From positions 9,110,827-9,174,826 of the forward strand of contig NC_090179.1 in assembly GCF_024679245.1 (NCBI RefSeq): 64,000 nucleotides of DNA. The letters run 5' to 3'. The position numbers and the translations under genes are program-made. The notes under the pieces were generated by a model that worked only from the letters and a program-made list of their open reading frames with translations, was not told the DNA's origin and made no database searches. This DNA comes from Pseudorasbora parva (Eukaryota; Chordata; Actinopteri; Cypriniformes; Gobionidae). Shown here piece after piece: positions 10,139 to 19,685 of the stretch. Within the stretch, counting starts at the first letter, position 1. The number at the start of each line of letters is the position of its first letter.

Positions 10139-10190
10139 GCAAGGCGCCCTTATATACTTCCTGGTCGCACCTTGATGACATCATAGGCTG
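10139..10190 (-). promoter_or_regulatory. TATA promoter facing the LINE and hairpin region
   Basis: On the minus strand, a TGATGTCATCA CRE-like palindrome (10183-10173), an ETS-like CAGGAAGT (10163-10156) and TATATAA (10156-10150) lie in order. The usual 25-30 bp spacing puts a start site near 10122-10130, exactly where the LINE inserted. The promoter is outside the target-site duplication and so belongs to the older locus. It reads leftward, formerly into 4788-4695 and 3379-1 and now into the LINE. Prediction from sequence motifs only. Confidence 0.5.
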
Positions 10191-10207
10191 TCGCCGGTCA
10201 ATAGGAT

Positions 10208-11001
10208 TAGGCTTGTTTGAGATGCGCCTTGCCTCGCCTGAAATAAAGGCGAGACTAGGCGGCTGCAGTGAGGGGAGGAGTGAAAAAAGTGCAGGCAAGC
10301 CGGACAATTCTCTCTTCTCGTAGTGGATCAGACACCAGCGAGAGCAGGTGTGTGTGTGTGAGATTAGAGTTCTCTCTTCTCGTAGTGGATCAGACACCTG
10401 CGAGATCAGTTGCAGATATCGCGGGATTCACACTTGTGCGCTCTGTTGCTGATAAACTGGATGTAATTTAAGTTCTGTTGCTTTTATATGAAAATAAATA
10501 TTATGAACAAGGCACCCAAAGTTTTTGTTATTTATTTCCTTTCGAAAGGCCTGCTTATCAAGCATTTTTACTTTAATTACACACATGTTTTTATATATTT
10601 TTATTAATATGACAACAATCACATAACCCACAGAAAGACCGAGAGTTTGAGAATATGCACACATAATTTATACACATAAAAACATGATACCAGAGTTTTA
10701 AATTCAAATATATTAAAAAACAACCTTGCATCACGGTTATTTAAACCAATGAGCATTAAGCTGTGTCGTCAGCAAGTCGTTTCCCATCATGCTTTTGCTC
10801 CGCGCAGTCGGTGGAGAGCAACTGCGCTCGACTGCAGAATCCGACACATCCGCCTCGCCATCGCGAGAGATTTTTGACATACGTCGGCATGACATCAGAG
10901 CAAGGCGGACCGCCCTCGGACACATTTCTAACCGGCATGCATCTCGCGCTGATCACCGGTGATCGATTCTGCGCAGATTTTGCTCATCTCAAACAAGCCT
11001 A
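10208..11001. mobile_element. Candidate 794-bp inverted-repeat transposon (TA-flanked)
   Basis: A 17-bp perfect inverted repeat, TAGGCTTGTTTGAGATG (10208-10224) and its complement (10985-11001), bounds a segment with no transposase. If the outer TA is target sequence, both sides show a TA duplication as in TA-targeting elements. Inside are a hairpin (CTCGCCT/AGGCGAG near 10233-10256), a 29-bp direct repeat, and a GC-rich block at 10795-10980 with several CG-containing palindromes. Superfamily not assigned. Confidence 0.5.
10308..10398 (+). repeat. 29-bp direct repeat, 62-bp spacing
   Basis: An identical 29-bp stretch containing TCTTCTCGTAGTGGATCAGA occurs at 10308-10336 and 10370-10398. A GT microsatellite lies between the two copies. 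Confidence 0.85.
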
Positions 11002-11014
11002 TTGCTGTGATTTG

Positions 11015-11561
11015 TGCTGCGTTCCACTCCACTTTAAGACACGCACTTGCAAACTTCCCTAAGCACTTCCCCTTGGGGGAATCCCTGCCGCCATTTTGAA
11101 GTGCGTTCCACTTCGTGAAGTGGACAAGGGAAGTTTGTATGGACAGACCCTTGCTCCCTCGATTTTGACCGAGTGAGCGAGTCTACTTCATATGTACACT
11201 TCAGGCAGCTTCATATACCACAATGCAACGCGATTGTGACGTCACCACATATCACGTTTAATTTACCCCACCACAAACAACTATAACTATTTTTAAAAAC
11301 ATTTAAAACAACCCAAACACATCCATATACATATAGAATGCTGCATTAAACAATTTCGTAAAGGTAAAAAATAAAATATATATTAACTCCATATGTGGAT
11401 TCCAAGTGATCAAGGGCTTAGGGCGTTCCAGTTCAGTCCATTGCAGAGTTTCCGCCAGTAGTGGGCACTCATGCAACGTAGGCATGACGCACATCCGAGT
11501 GAACGAGACGGAGGGAAGTTTGCGAGTGAAGGGCATGATAAAAACGAACTGGAACGCAGCA
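11015..11561. mobile_element. Non-autonomous inverted-repeat transposon, 547 bp
   Basis: TGCTGCGTTCCA (11015-11026) and its reverse complement TGGAACGCAGCA (11550-11561) are the termini. Similarity continues inward in diverged form, with CTTGCAAACTTCCC on the left and a complementary GGGAAGTTTGCGAG on the right. Extra copies of the GCGTTCCA motif lie near 11103 and 11423. A TTG on each side (11012-11014, 11562-11564) could be a 3-bp target duplication. No transposase frame. Superfamily uncertain. Confidence 0.6.
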
Positions 11562-11652
11562 TTGATAGTAGCTCAGACACCGGTCACGCTGGAGGCGTTC
11601 CCCCCCCATAGCGTCAGCTGACGCAGCTCGAGTTCCCTTTCAAAAGGGAATT
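11562..11652. other. Short spacer with palindromes
   Basis: Contains GCGTCAGCTGACGC (11611-11624), a perfect 14-bp palindrome, and TTCCCTTT-CA-AAAGGGAA (11633-11650). The GTTCCCTTTC motif resembles the outer end of the DIRS terminal repeats elsewhere in the window, so it may be a DIRS-related scrap; this is weak evidence. Confidence 0.35.
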
Positions 11653-12656
11653 ATAATTCGCTATTCACTACTATTAGACAAGATTTACAAAGATGGGACG
11701 TTATTCTAGCGTCACTGCAAGGCAGGATTGCAATCATTAAAATGAATATCCTCCCCCGACTTTTATTTTTGTTCTCTATGATCCCTTTATCTCCTCACAG
11801 AACCTTTTTTAAAGATATGGATTCCTTGATTAAAAAATTCATTTGGAACAAGAAACGACCTAGAATCAAACTCTCTACATTACAGAGAAGATCTGACAAA
11901 GGAGGCTTGTCACTACCGAACTTACAATTGTACTTTTGGGCATGCCAGCTGCGCTCTTTTAAGACTTGGCTAAAGGTTGATTCACAGATCGCCTGGCGGA
12001 ACATGGAAGCATCAGCTGTGCTTCCGCATCGGCTCCAGGACATTTTATTCACGGGTTTATCAAAAAAAGACCTGAAGTTTGGGAATACAATTGTGCGCAA
12101 TTCTCTTAAAATCTGGTATGAGGTGTGCAAATTCATGGGAATATCGTCTAAGTTCACATCTGAATCTCCGATTTGGTATAATCATAATTTACAATCCGAT
12201 AACAGACCCTTTGTTTTTAAGCCATGGTCGGATCAAGGTGTATATACTCTGCGCGATTTAATCAATAATCAGGGCTTAAGGTCCTTTCAAGATCTGAAAG
12301 AGTGTTACAATCTTCCTGGTCACTCTTATTTTCTGTACTTAAGGTTGAGAAGCGCTATGCGCGCTTATGGAGTACCATGGAATTGCAACTTAGATTCTCA
12401 CCCTCTGATGGACTGTGTGAATTTTGTGCAGGCACGAGGAGTAGTGTCATTCATTTACAACAGGCTGCTCAAGCACGGCTGTGGTATGCTCCCTATTATC
12501 ACGATATGGGAAAAGGAACTGGCTCCTTGCAAACCAAACTGGGACTGGATATGGGACTCAATCCCAACGATGTCAAAAAATCTTGCCCATCAGTTAATAC
12601 ACTACAAACTGCTTCATAAGGCCTATGCCACTCCAAATATCTTGCACAAAATGAAG
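11653..12656 (+). pseudogene. L1-type LINE ORF2 C-terminal fragment
   Basis: An open frame of about 330 codons resembles the region after the reverse transcriptase in fish L1-type ORF2 proteins: LQGRIAIIKMNILPRLLFLF, then FIWNKKRPRIK, then GGLSLPNLQLYFWACQL. The frame is already coding upstream of the first in-frame Met at 11742 (from about 11663), so that Met is not a true start. No endonuclease or RT catalytic core remains, so the copy is 5'-truncated. Similarity ends at about 12656 where L2 sequence of the opposite strand begins; the last ~24 codons before the stop at 12728 are read through L2 DNA. No tail or target duplication seen. Confidence 0.75.
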
Positions 12657-14501
12657 CGCTTGCCTAAAAAGATGTGTCTTAAGATGTTTTTTAAAAGCTT
12701 CCACAGAGTCCAAAGCTCTCAAGGCTAATAGAAGAGAGTTCCAGAGCCTTGGTGCCACTACACAGAAGGCTCTGTCACCTCTTGTTTTAAAACGTGTTCT
12801 AGGAACAGTTAAAAGGTCTTGGCCTGAAGACCTCAAAGAGCGACCAGAATTGTATTCATGCAGTATATCCTGGATATAAGAGGGAGCATGATCATGCAAG
12901 GCTCTGTAAGTAATGGTTACAATTTTAAACTGTACTCTAAAACTAATTGGAAGCCAATGTAGAGCCTTAAGTAAAGGTGTAATATGTGTTCGTCTGTTGG
13001 TCTTATTCACAAGTCTTGCAGCTACATTCTGTACCAATTGCAATTTGTCCATGGAGGATTTGTTTAAACAAGTGTACAATACATTACAAGAGTCGAGACG
13101 AGAGGAAATAAAAGTGTGAATAAGCATCTCCATGTCTTTTTTCGAAACCACAGATCTAATCTTAGCGATGTTCCTGAGATGGAAAAAACAGGATCGAACC
13201 ACAGATTTAACATGACTGCTAAAACACATAGATTTATCAAAAATGACACCCAAATTTCGCACAACATTACAGTCTGAGGATGATATAGCCCCAATTGCCT
13301 GCCTCATCCTAGGAATAATGTTGTCTGGTGCAAAAATTAGCACCTCAGTTTTGTCTGGATTTAGTTGCAGAAAGTTGTCTGCCATCCAATTTTTTTATGG
13401 AGGCTAAACAATTGTGCAAAAAGGACAGTTTGTCCAACCTATCAGGACTAAAAGATAAATATAATTAAATATCATTAGCTTAACAATGGTATGATATTTC
13501 TCCAAAACTACCAATAATCTGCCCAAGAGGAAGCATATACAGGCTGAACAGCAACGGGCCATCTAGAAATAGGCCTGTAGTTTTCAAATAAAGAAGCATC
13601 AAAAAATGTATTTTTCAAGATAGGCTGAACAACAGCATACTTAAAACAGCTAGGAACTTGGCCTAGCTGAAGAGATAGGATTAAAAGTGAAACCAAACAT
13701 ATCATATCTTTGAGATGGTTTCATCGTGCCCACTACTTTATTGAAGTCATTCAAGGTAAAGGGGCAGAAAGAGTCCAGTTTTGAAGATGTGATCTTCAAC
13801 TATATGATGGTTAGCTGATGGAACCAAGCCTGCCCTGACAGCTCTAATCTTGTCTACAAAATGAAACAAAAAGTGATTGCAGTCAACATTTAAAAACACA
13901 GGGACAATACATGCAGAAGGAGAAACAATGTTGTTAATAGTTTCAAATAGAGCCTTTGGATTCTTTTTACAGACAGAAATCAGATTAATAAAATAAGAGG
14001 ATCTAGCCTCTTTAATCAATGTGTGTAAGTCCATAAAGAGCTCTTTAAGATACAAGCGGTGAACGTGTAGCTGAGTCGCTTTCCATAAGCACTCAGTTCT
14101 CCGACAGACACGTCTTAAGCTGTGAATGGCATTATTCATCCACGGCGATGAAGTGACAGATGAAGGTTCTCTCATTTTAAAAGGTGGCACTTTGTCCAAC
14201 AACACAGTACAGTGATCATTAAAAGCCAGTGCATAGGCGTTTACATCATTCGAAATAAGAACCAGGCTTGAGTCGAATGCGGCTGAAAATTTCTCAACAG
14301 TACGCTGATTAATCAAACGTGAACAGGACTCTCGTTTTGCAGTGAGAGGATCCTCATCACACATAAGAAAAAAAAAAGCAGTTGTGATAAGTACATCTTC
14401 AATACAGACATTATTAATATTTACACCATAAGAAAAAACAAGATCGAGCATATGTCCCTTGTTGTGCGTAGGGCCAAAGACATGTTGAATGAAGTTAAAG
14501 G
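12657..14501 (-). pseudogene. L2-type LINE fragment with deleted RT core
   Basis: Minus-strand frames match an L2-type ORF2 in order. The end of the endonuclease (GPTHNKGHMLDLVFSYG, about 14480-14430) is followed by the linker (14451-13747), then the start of RT (FKYAVVQPILK and ENYRPIS, about 13650-13565). RT then jumps directly to a late RT segment (LFSLYML-like, about 13545). The C-terminal part is at 13385-12594 (NFLQLNPDKTEVLIF, NLGVIFD, LQLVQNVAARLV, LHWLPISFRVQFK, PRTRFKTRGDRAF). The RT segment with motif A and the PQGS motif is missing, and the YADD position reads stop-Ala-Asn-Asp (about 13490-13478). The copy is dead and truncated at both ends; it abuts the L1 fragment tail to tail. 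Confidence 0.85.
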
Positions 14502-14591
14502 TGCATTATGTAGTATTTTTGCAGTCAAATATCCAAAAACCACTAGGCCAGTGTTATATATTTTGTTGAGTTGAGTACTTACAATATCCCA
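14502..14591. other. Left part of an interrupted repeat
   Basis: AT-rich non-coding sequence between the L2 fragment and the small transposon at 14592. Together with 14995-15137 it looks like one older dispersed fish repeat split by that insertion. The assignment rests on general resemblance only. Confidence 0.3.
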
Positions 14592-14994
14592 CACTGTAAA
14601 AAAAAAAAATTGTTAGTTTTTGTTGGTTTAACTTAAAAAAGTAAGTAACCTGGTTGCCTTAAAAGTTTGAGTTTATTGAAATTAAAAATTTGAGTTGATA
14701 CAATGAAGGAAATTTGTTTAATAAATAGAAACTCAAAATATTATCATATATGAACCACATAAAAAATTTGACAAATCATGAAAATAGCACAATTTGGCTC
14801 ACAAGTTTCACTGCGTCATCAGAAATAAAACACACACAATTTCACAATATGCTTACAAAATCTTTTAATAATATTTTAATAAAGGCTGTCAATTCTCAAA
14901 AAGTGTTCACTGTATTAACTCAAAATTTTAATTTCAATGAACTCAAAATTTTAAGGCAGCCAGGTAACTTTTTTTCAAAATATTTTTTACAGTG
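14592..14994. mobile_element. MITE-like element with long imperfect inverted repeats, 403 bp
   Basis: It begins CACTGTAAAAAA and ends TTTTTTACAGTG. The complementarity continues inward in degenerate form for roughly 110 bp: an AACCTGGTTGCCTTAAAA-like stretch on the left matches TTTTAAGGCAGCCAGGTAAC on the right. The interior is AT-rich with no transposase. I see no clear target duplication. The foldback-like structure and size suit a MITE; superfamily not assigned. Confidence 0.7.
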
Positions 14995-15137
14995 CTAATG
15001 TTTCCAACTATTTGTAAATTGGGAGAAAATAGCTATTCTAACTAAGGATGTTTCAGCATAGCGTTTGAGCGAGTCGCCTATCAATCGCATCATATCTGCA
15101 TTACCCTTGGTTTTATTCTGCAGAAGCGCTTTTACAA
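14995..15137. other. Right part of an interrupted repeat, then unique DNA
   Basis: The first ~50 bp seem to continue the repeat split by the MITE. The rest is unique-looking and runs to the first satellite A monomer. No gene signal. Confidence 0.3.
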
Positions 15138-16451
15138 GACTTTCTGTTGTTTCTTCAGTATATCAAGGATGAGTTTTTTTGACAAAAAAAAAAAAAAAAG
15201 ATTCTGACCCTGGAACCCATGAACTTGAACTTTCTAATGCATATAAATAGATTCCTTCTAATGCAGTGGTTCAAGGATGACCTTTTGAACTTATTTGTGC
15301 CCAAATACTCTTTGAACTTGAACATTCTATAAAGACTTTATGGCTACCTGTGGTTTCATCAGTAGGTCAAGGAAGACATTTTTTGACAAAAAAATTAAAT
15401 AATTCTGACCCTAGGTTCCATGAACTTGAACTTTCTATACATATAAATAGATACTTCTGATGTTTTATTAGTTCTTCAAGGATGACCCTTTGAATTAATT
15501 TTTGGCCAAAGAGTCTTTGAACTTGAACCTTCTTTACAGACTTATGACGTTCTCTTGTTTCTTCAGTAGATCAAGGATGAGATTTTTTTGACCAAAAAAA
15601 ATATATATACATATTATGACCCTGGATCCCATGAACTTGAACTTTCTATGCATATAAATAGATTCCTTCTGATGCAGTGGTTCAAGGATGAGCTTATGAA
15701 CTTATTTGTGCCCAAATAGTCTTTGAACTTGAACATTCTACACAGACTTTATGACTACCTGTTGTTTCATCAGTAGGTCAAGGAAGACATTTTTTTGGCA
15801 AATTGTTTTTTAAAAAAATATGACGCTAGATTCCATGAACTTGAACTTTCTATGCATATAAATAGAATCCTTCTGATGTTTTAATAGTTCTTCAAAGATG
15901 ACCATTTGAACTTATTTTTGGCCAGATTCTTTGAGCTTTAACCCTTCTTTAAAGACTTCTGACATTCTGTTGTTTCTTCAGTAGATCAAGGATGAGATTT
16001 TTTTTGACAAAAAAAAGATTCTGACCCTGGATCCCATGAACTTGAACTTTCTTTGCATATAAATAGATTCCTTCTGATGCAGTGGTTCAAGGATGACCTT
16101 TTAACTTTTTATCTTTGCCCAAATAGTCTTTGAACTTGAACATTCTACACAGACTTTATGACTACCTCTTGTATCATCAGTAGGTCAAGGAAGACATTTT
16201 TTGACCAAAAAAAAAAAAAACCATCTCACCCTAGATTCCAAGAACTTGAACTTTCTATGCATATAAATAGATTCCTTCTGATCTTTTATTAGTTCTTTCA
16301 CAGATGACTCTTTGAACTTATTTTTGGCCAGATTCTTTGAACTTTAACCTTCTTTAAAGACTTCTGACATTCTGTTGTTTCTTCAGTATATCAAGGATGA
16401 GATTTTTTGACAAAAAAAAAAATTCTGACCCTGGATCCCATGAACTTGAAC
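15138..16451. repeat. Satellite A array, block 1
   Basis: Tandem monomers of about 190-200 bp. Each contains CATGAACTTGAACTTTCTA, then GCATATAAATAGATTCCTTC, then CAAGGATGACC and TTGAACTTATTT, and a TTTTTTGACA that leads into an A7-A20 tract. Two alternating flavours exist around the A-tract: CTACCTG(T/G)GGTTTCATCAG...GGAAGACA and CTTTCTGTTGTTTCTTCAG...GGATGAGA. A second split is CAGTGGTTCAAGG versus TTTTATTAGTTCTTCAAGG. Block 1 is moderately diverged and starts abruptly after unrelated sequence. Non-coding. Confidence 0.92.
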
Positions 16452-16540
16452 TATATTCTGCTGAAATATCAGAAGAGTCCCAGCTGTAACTGTCTAAGCA
16501 TTCATACATTCAGAAACACTAATCTCCTCATTGCACAAGT
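16452..16540. repeat. A-to-B satellite junction L, copy 1
   Basis: A conserved ~80-bp linker begins in the last A monomer (GAACTATATTCTGCTGAA) and runs through CATTCATACATTCAGAAACA into the first B-like motif. The same linker occurs near 28150 and 42631, so the junction was copied with its flanks and did not arise independently. Confidence 0.8.
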
Positions 16541-17582
16541 TTTTTCGTATGCAATGCAAAAGCACTAATCACGTCATTGCACGAGATTTTTCCTATGCGA
16601 TGCAAATTAATGCAAAAGCGCTAATATATTCATTGCGCAACGAGTTCTTATGTAATACATTAGCTAGAAAATGTTCCACTGAATATATTTCTTGAACCTT
16701 GTGTGGAATAGGATTTAGTCAGAATCCACTTCAATGCACTTCAATCCTGTAGGTCGAATGTGGATTCCTGTTAAATGCAATGCATATAATTAACTCGTTG
16801 TGCATTTAAGAGATTAGGGCTTTTGCATTGCATTGCTTTGCATTGCATTGCATACGAAAAACACTTGTGCATTGAAGAGATGGTGCTTTTGCATGGCATT
16901 GCATAAAATAAATCATTGTGCATTGAAGATAGCGCTTTTGCATTGCACTGGGGAGATTAATGCTTTTGCATTGCATTGCATACGAAAAACGTGCACTGAG
17001 GACATTAGTGCATTGTATACAAAAAAACTTGCTGTGCATTGAAGGGACATTGCCTTTGCATTGCATTGCATAAAATAAGTCGTTGTGCATTGAAGACAGC
17101 GCTTTTGCATTGCATTGCATTGCATACGAAAAAACGTGTGCACTGGGGAGATTAATGCTTTTGCATTGCATTGACTCGTCCTGCATTGACGATATTAGCG
17201 CTTTTGCATTGCATTGCATACGAAAAAACTTGTGCACTGGGGAGATTAATGCTTTTGCATTGCATTGAACTCATCATGCATTGACGATATTAGAGCTTTT
17301 GTATTGCATTGCATACAAAATAACTTGTGCACTGGGGAGATTAGTGCTTTTGCATTGCATTGAACTCATGCATTGAAGATATCTGCGCTTTGCAGATTAG
17401 TGCTTTTGCAAAAAACTTGCTGTGCATTGGAAAGATAGTGCTTTTGCATTGCGTTGCATAAAATAAATCGTTGTACATTGAAGATAGCGCTTTTGCATTG
17501 CACTGGGGAGATTAATGCTTTTGCATTGCATTGAACTCTTCATGCATTGAAGATATTAGCGCTTTTGCATTGCATACAAAAA
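16541..17582. repeat. Satellite B array, block 1a
   Basis: Tandem monomers of about 43-52 bp built on GCTTTTGCATTGCATTGCAT followed by one of a few variants: (A)CGAAAAAACTTGTGCACTGGGGAGATTA, AAAATAACTCGTTGTGCATTGAAGA or GAACTCGTCATGCATTGA. The first ~260 bp (to about 16800) are diverged and hold a unique segment with an AATCCAC/GTGGATT inverted repeat. Open frames here read as Met-Gln-Cys-Asn-Ala-Lys repeats and are artefacts of the period. The array is cut by DIRS copy 1 at 17583. Confidence 0.92.
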
Positions 17583-17631
17583 AACGTCTCGGTTACGTAT
17601 GTAACCCTCGTTCCCTGAAGGAGGGAACGGA

Positions 17632-17796
17632 GACGTACGTCAGAACTGAACCGACGAATGGGATCTTACTTTAGAGACCAATCCTACTTCGAGCATCTAA
17701 CAACGAGCCAATGAAATTTGGCATGCGATCACGCATTCCACGCTCCGCCCCGCAGCGCGGGTATAAAACAGGAAGTGGAATGATAGATCAGCGCTT
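17632..17796 (+). repeat. DIRS copy 1 inverted terminal repeat (element right end)
   Basis: About 165 bp, reverse complement of 23907-24071. It starts GACGTACGTCAGAACTGAACC and includes CTCCGCCCCGCAGCGCGGG, TATAAAA at 17762-17768 and GGAAGTGGAATGATAGATCA. The outer 49 bp (17583-17631) is specific to this end. The TATA here points into the element against the genes, so antisense transcription is possible. Confidence 0.9.
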
Positions 17797-17863
17797 TTCC
17801 TGCTGAGGAGCCGAAAGGTGACCGGACTCCCAGCGGAAGCACAGCACCTGGCGACGGGACGTT

Positions 17864-17972
17864 CGTCTCCGTTCCCTCCTTCAGGGAACGAGGGTTACAT
17901 ACGTAACCGAGACGTTCCCTTTCAGTCGGTCACGTTCGACGTACGTCAGAACTGAACCGACGAATGGGATCC
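17864..17972. repeat. DIRS copy 1 internal complementary region
   Basis: The first half is the reverse complement of the element's outer right end (17583-17632 region). The second half is identical to the reverse complement of its outer left end (24040-24095). They meet at a single GTT (17914-17916). This is the sequence expected at the junction of a circular intermediate. In DIRS1 models the region serves to complete the ends during replication. Confidence 0.9.
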
Positions 17973-18611
17973 CTATGGAAAATGCCAGGATGCTGGCCCT
18001 TCCAGCGTCCTGCTTGAGCGCACTGCACCATCTAGTATGGTACGGAAGTCAGGGCTCCAAGCAGGGAGTACAGTCACTGCTGTTTCTGCAAGACCCACTC
18101 AGAATGACTATTGGATAACGCTGGGAAAGCGTGCCTACCTCGTTCTTGAGAGAGAGGGCACGCTGCGGGGCCACGCCCTTCAGGGAAGGAGAGGTGGCAG
18201 AATACACATAAGGACTAACCTGGCAGGGTAGTGCAACATATGGCAGTCTCTGGGGTGGTTCCAGCCTGATTGAAGGGGGGAAAGAACACGCCCAGAGACG
18301 ACAGAGCGGGCTCTGTCGAGGGAAAGACACGGGGCTAGCCCGAAGGGTAGCTGATACCGTGGAAGAATACACATATGGGGTTGCCGTGAGGGAACCGCTA
18401 CATATGGAACCCAGCCTACAGCCACGTTTCACAAGCATACGGGTGCAGGCCTGGCGTCAGACGGTCCGCAACGTCTGACACCGGAGGGGTGACGGAGGAG
18501 CTCGACAGGGTTAGCTGGTTTCCCGGGGAACACAACTGGAGACAATAGACGCACGTATCCGGCCCAGAGGGCGGGAGTGGCGTTTCGCAAGCCGACACTT
18601 AGAACGGGCAC
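17973..18611 (-). other. DIRS copy 1 3' non-coding region
   Basis: Between the recombinase stop and the internal complementary region. It is well conserved with 36785-37407 of copy 2 but carries no shared long frame. It contains repeated CATATG and TATGTGTATTC motifs (minus strand). Presumed 3' UTR. Confidence 0.6.
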
Positions 18612-19685
18612 TTAGCGCTCCTGGCCACTGGGGGCGAGGATGCGGGAAGATACCGGCTCTACACGTAAGCTGTAGAATCTAGCAAACGTGTTAGGTGTCG
18701 CCCAGCCCGCAGCTCTACATATGTCTGTCAGCGAGGTGCCTTGAGCCAGCGCCCAGGAAGAAGCAACACTCCGAGTGGAGTGTGCTCTTACACCGAACGG
18801 GCAAGGCACGTCTTGGGACTGGTAGGCCAAGACTATAGCATCCACTATCCAGTGGGCTAACCTCTGCTTGGAGACAGCCTTTCCCTTCTGCTGGCCTCCG
18901 TAACAGACGAAGAGTTGCTCTGAGGTCCGAAGGCTTTGGGTCCGGTCAACGTAAGCGCGAAGAGCGCGGACCGGACACAGCAAAGCCAGGGCTGGGTCTG
19001 CCTCCTCCGAAGGCAGCGCTTGTAGGTTCACCACCTGATCCCGGAAGGGAGTGGTAGGAACCTTGGGCACATATCCGGGCCGGGGTCTCAGGACAACGTG
19101 AGAGTTACCTGGCCCGAACTCTAGGCATGATTCGTTGACCGAAAGTGCATGCAGGTCCCCTACCCTCTTGATCGAGGCCAATGCCGTCAGGAGCACTGTC
19201 TTCATTGACAAGATTTTAAGCTCACAAGACGCCAAAGGCTCGAAGGGAGGGCTCTGAAGTGCTCTGAGCACTAGAGCTAAGTCCCAAGAGGGTATCGAGG
19301 ATGGACGAGGAGGATTTAGTCTCCTCGCACCTCTGAGGAACCTGACGATTAGGTCGTGCTTCCCCACGGACTTACCTTCTACTACATCATGGTACGCTGC
19401 TATTGCTGCAGCATATACCTTGAGGGTGGAGGGAGACAGCCTTCTCTCCAACCCATCTTGCAGGAAGGAAAGCACGACACTGATCGAACACCTTCGGGGG
19501 TCTTCCCGGCGGGAAGCGCACCACTCAACGAACAGGTTCCACTTCAGAGCATAGAGGCGCCTCGTAGAGGGGGCTCTAGCTGAAGCGATGGTGTCTACGA
19601 CAGCTTGTGGTAGTCCATCTAGAACCTCCGCGTCCCGTCCAGGGACCAGACATGAAGATTCCAGAGGTCTGGACGCGGGTGCCAT
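18612..19685 (-). CDS. DIRS copy 1 tyrosine recombinase
   Basis: Site-specific recombinase that would integrate the circular DNA form, replacing an integrase. The open frame reaches up to 20405, but homology begins near the Met at about 19685 (MAPASRPLESSC), giving ~357 aa; the upstream part overlaps RT/RNase H in another frame and is proline/glycine-rich shadow. Visible features: an N-terminal core-binding-like segment (APSTRRLYALKWNLFVEWCA, LSFLQDGLERRLSPSTL) and a catalytic domain with the first Arg in ASIKRVGDLHAL, the H-x-x-R box in RAHSTRSVASSWAL and the nucleophile Tyr in NTFARFYSLRV. All key residues are present and there is no internal stop. It overlaps the RT/RNase H frame by ~65 bp. 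Copy 2's version is frameshifted twice. Confidence 0.88.
   Translation of the reverse strand: MAPASRPLESSCLVPGRDAEVLDGLPQAVVDTIASARAPSTRRLYALKWNLFVEWCASRREDPRRCSISVVLSFLQDGLERRLSPSTLKVYAAAIAAYHDVVEGKSVGKHDLIVRFLRGARRLNPPRPSSIPSWDLALVLRALQSPPFEPLASCELKILSMKTVLLTALASIKRVGDLHALSVNESCLEFGPGNSHVVLRPRPGYVPKVPTTPFRDQVVNLQALPSEEADPALALLCPVRALRAYVDRTQSLRTSEQLFVCYGGQQKGKAVSKQRLAHWIVDAIVLAYQSQDVPCPFGVRAHSTRSVASSWALAQGTSLTDICRAAGWATPNTFARFYSLRVEPVSSRILAPSGQER

Noticed and set aside
11742..12728. A 328-aa host gene
   Set aside because: Coding similarity to L1-type ORF2 begins upstream of the Met and ends before the stop, so it is a truncated LINE, not a gene with its own start.
16806..17268. Open frames of Met-Gln-Cys-Asn-Ala-Lys repeats in satellite B (also 24054-25437, 28411-28925, 43066-46325)
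   Set aside because: They arise wherever the monomer length happens to keep a frame through TTTTGCATTGCATTGCAT; they appear on both strands, start and stop at monomer variants, and have no independent domain.
18037..18598. Short frames in the 3' part of DIRS copy 1 as an extra gene
   Set aside because: The corresponding frames in copy 2 (36859-37307) do not keep a common start, stop or motif; the region is more likely 3' UTR.
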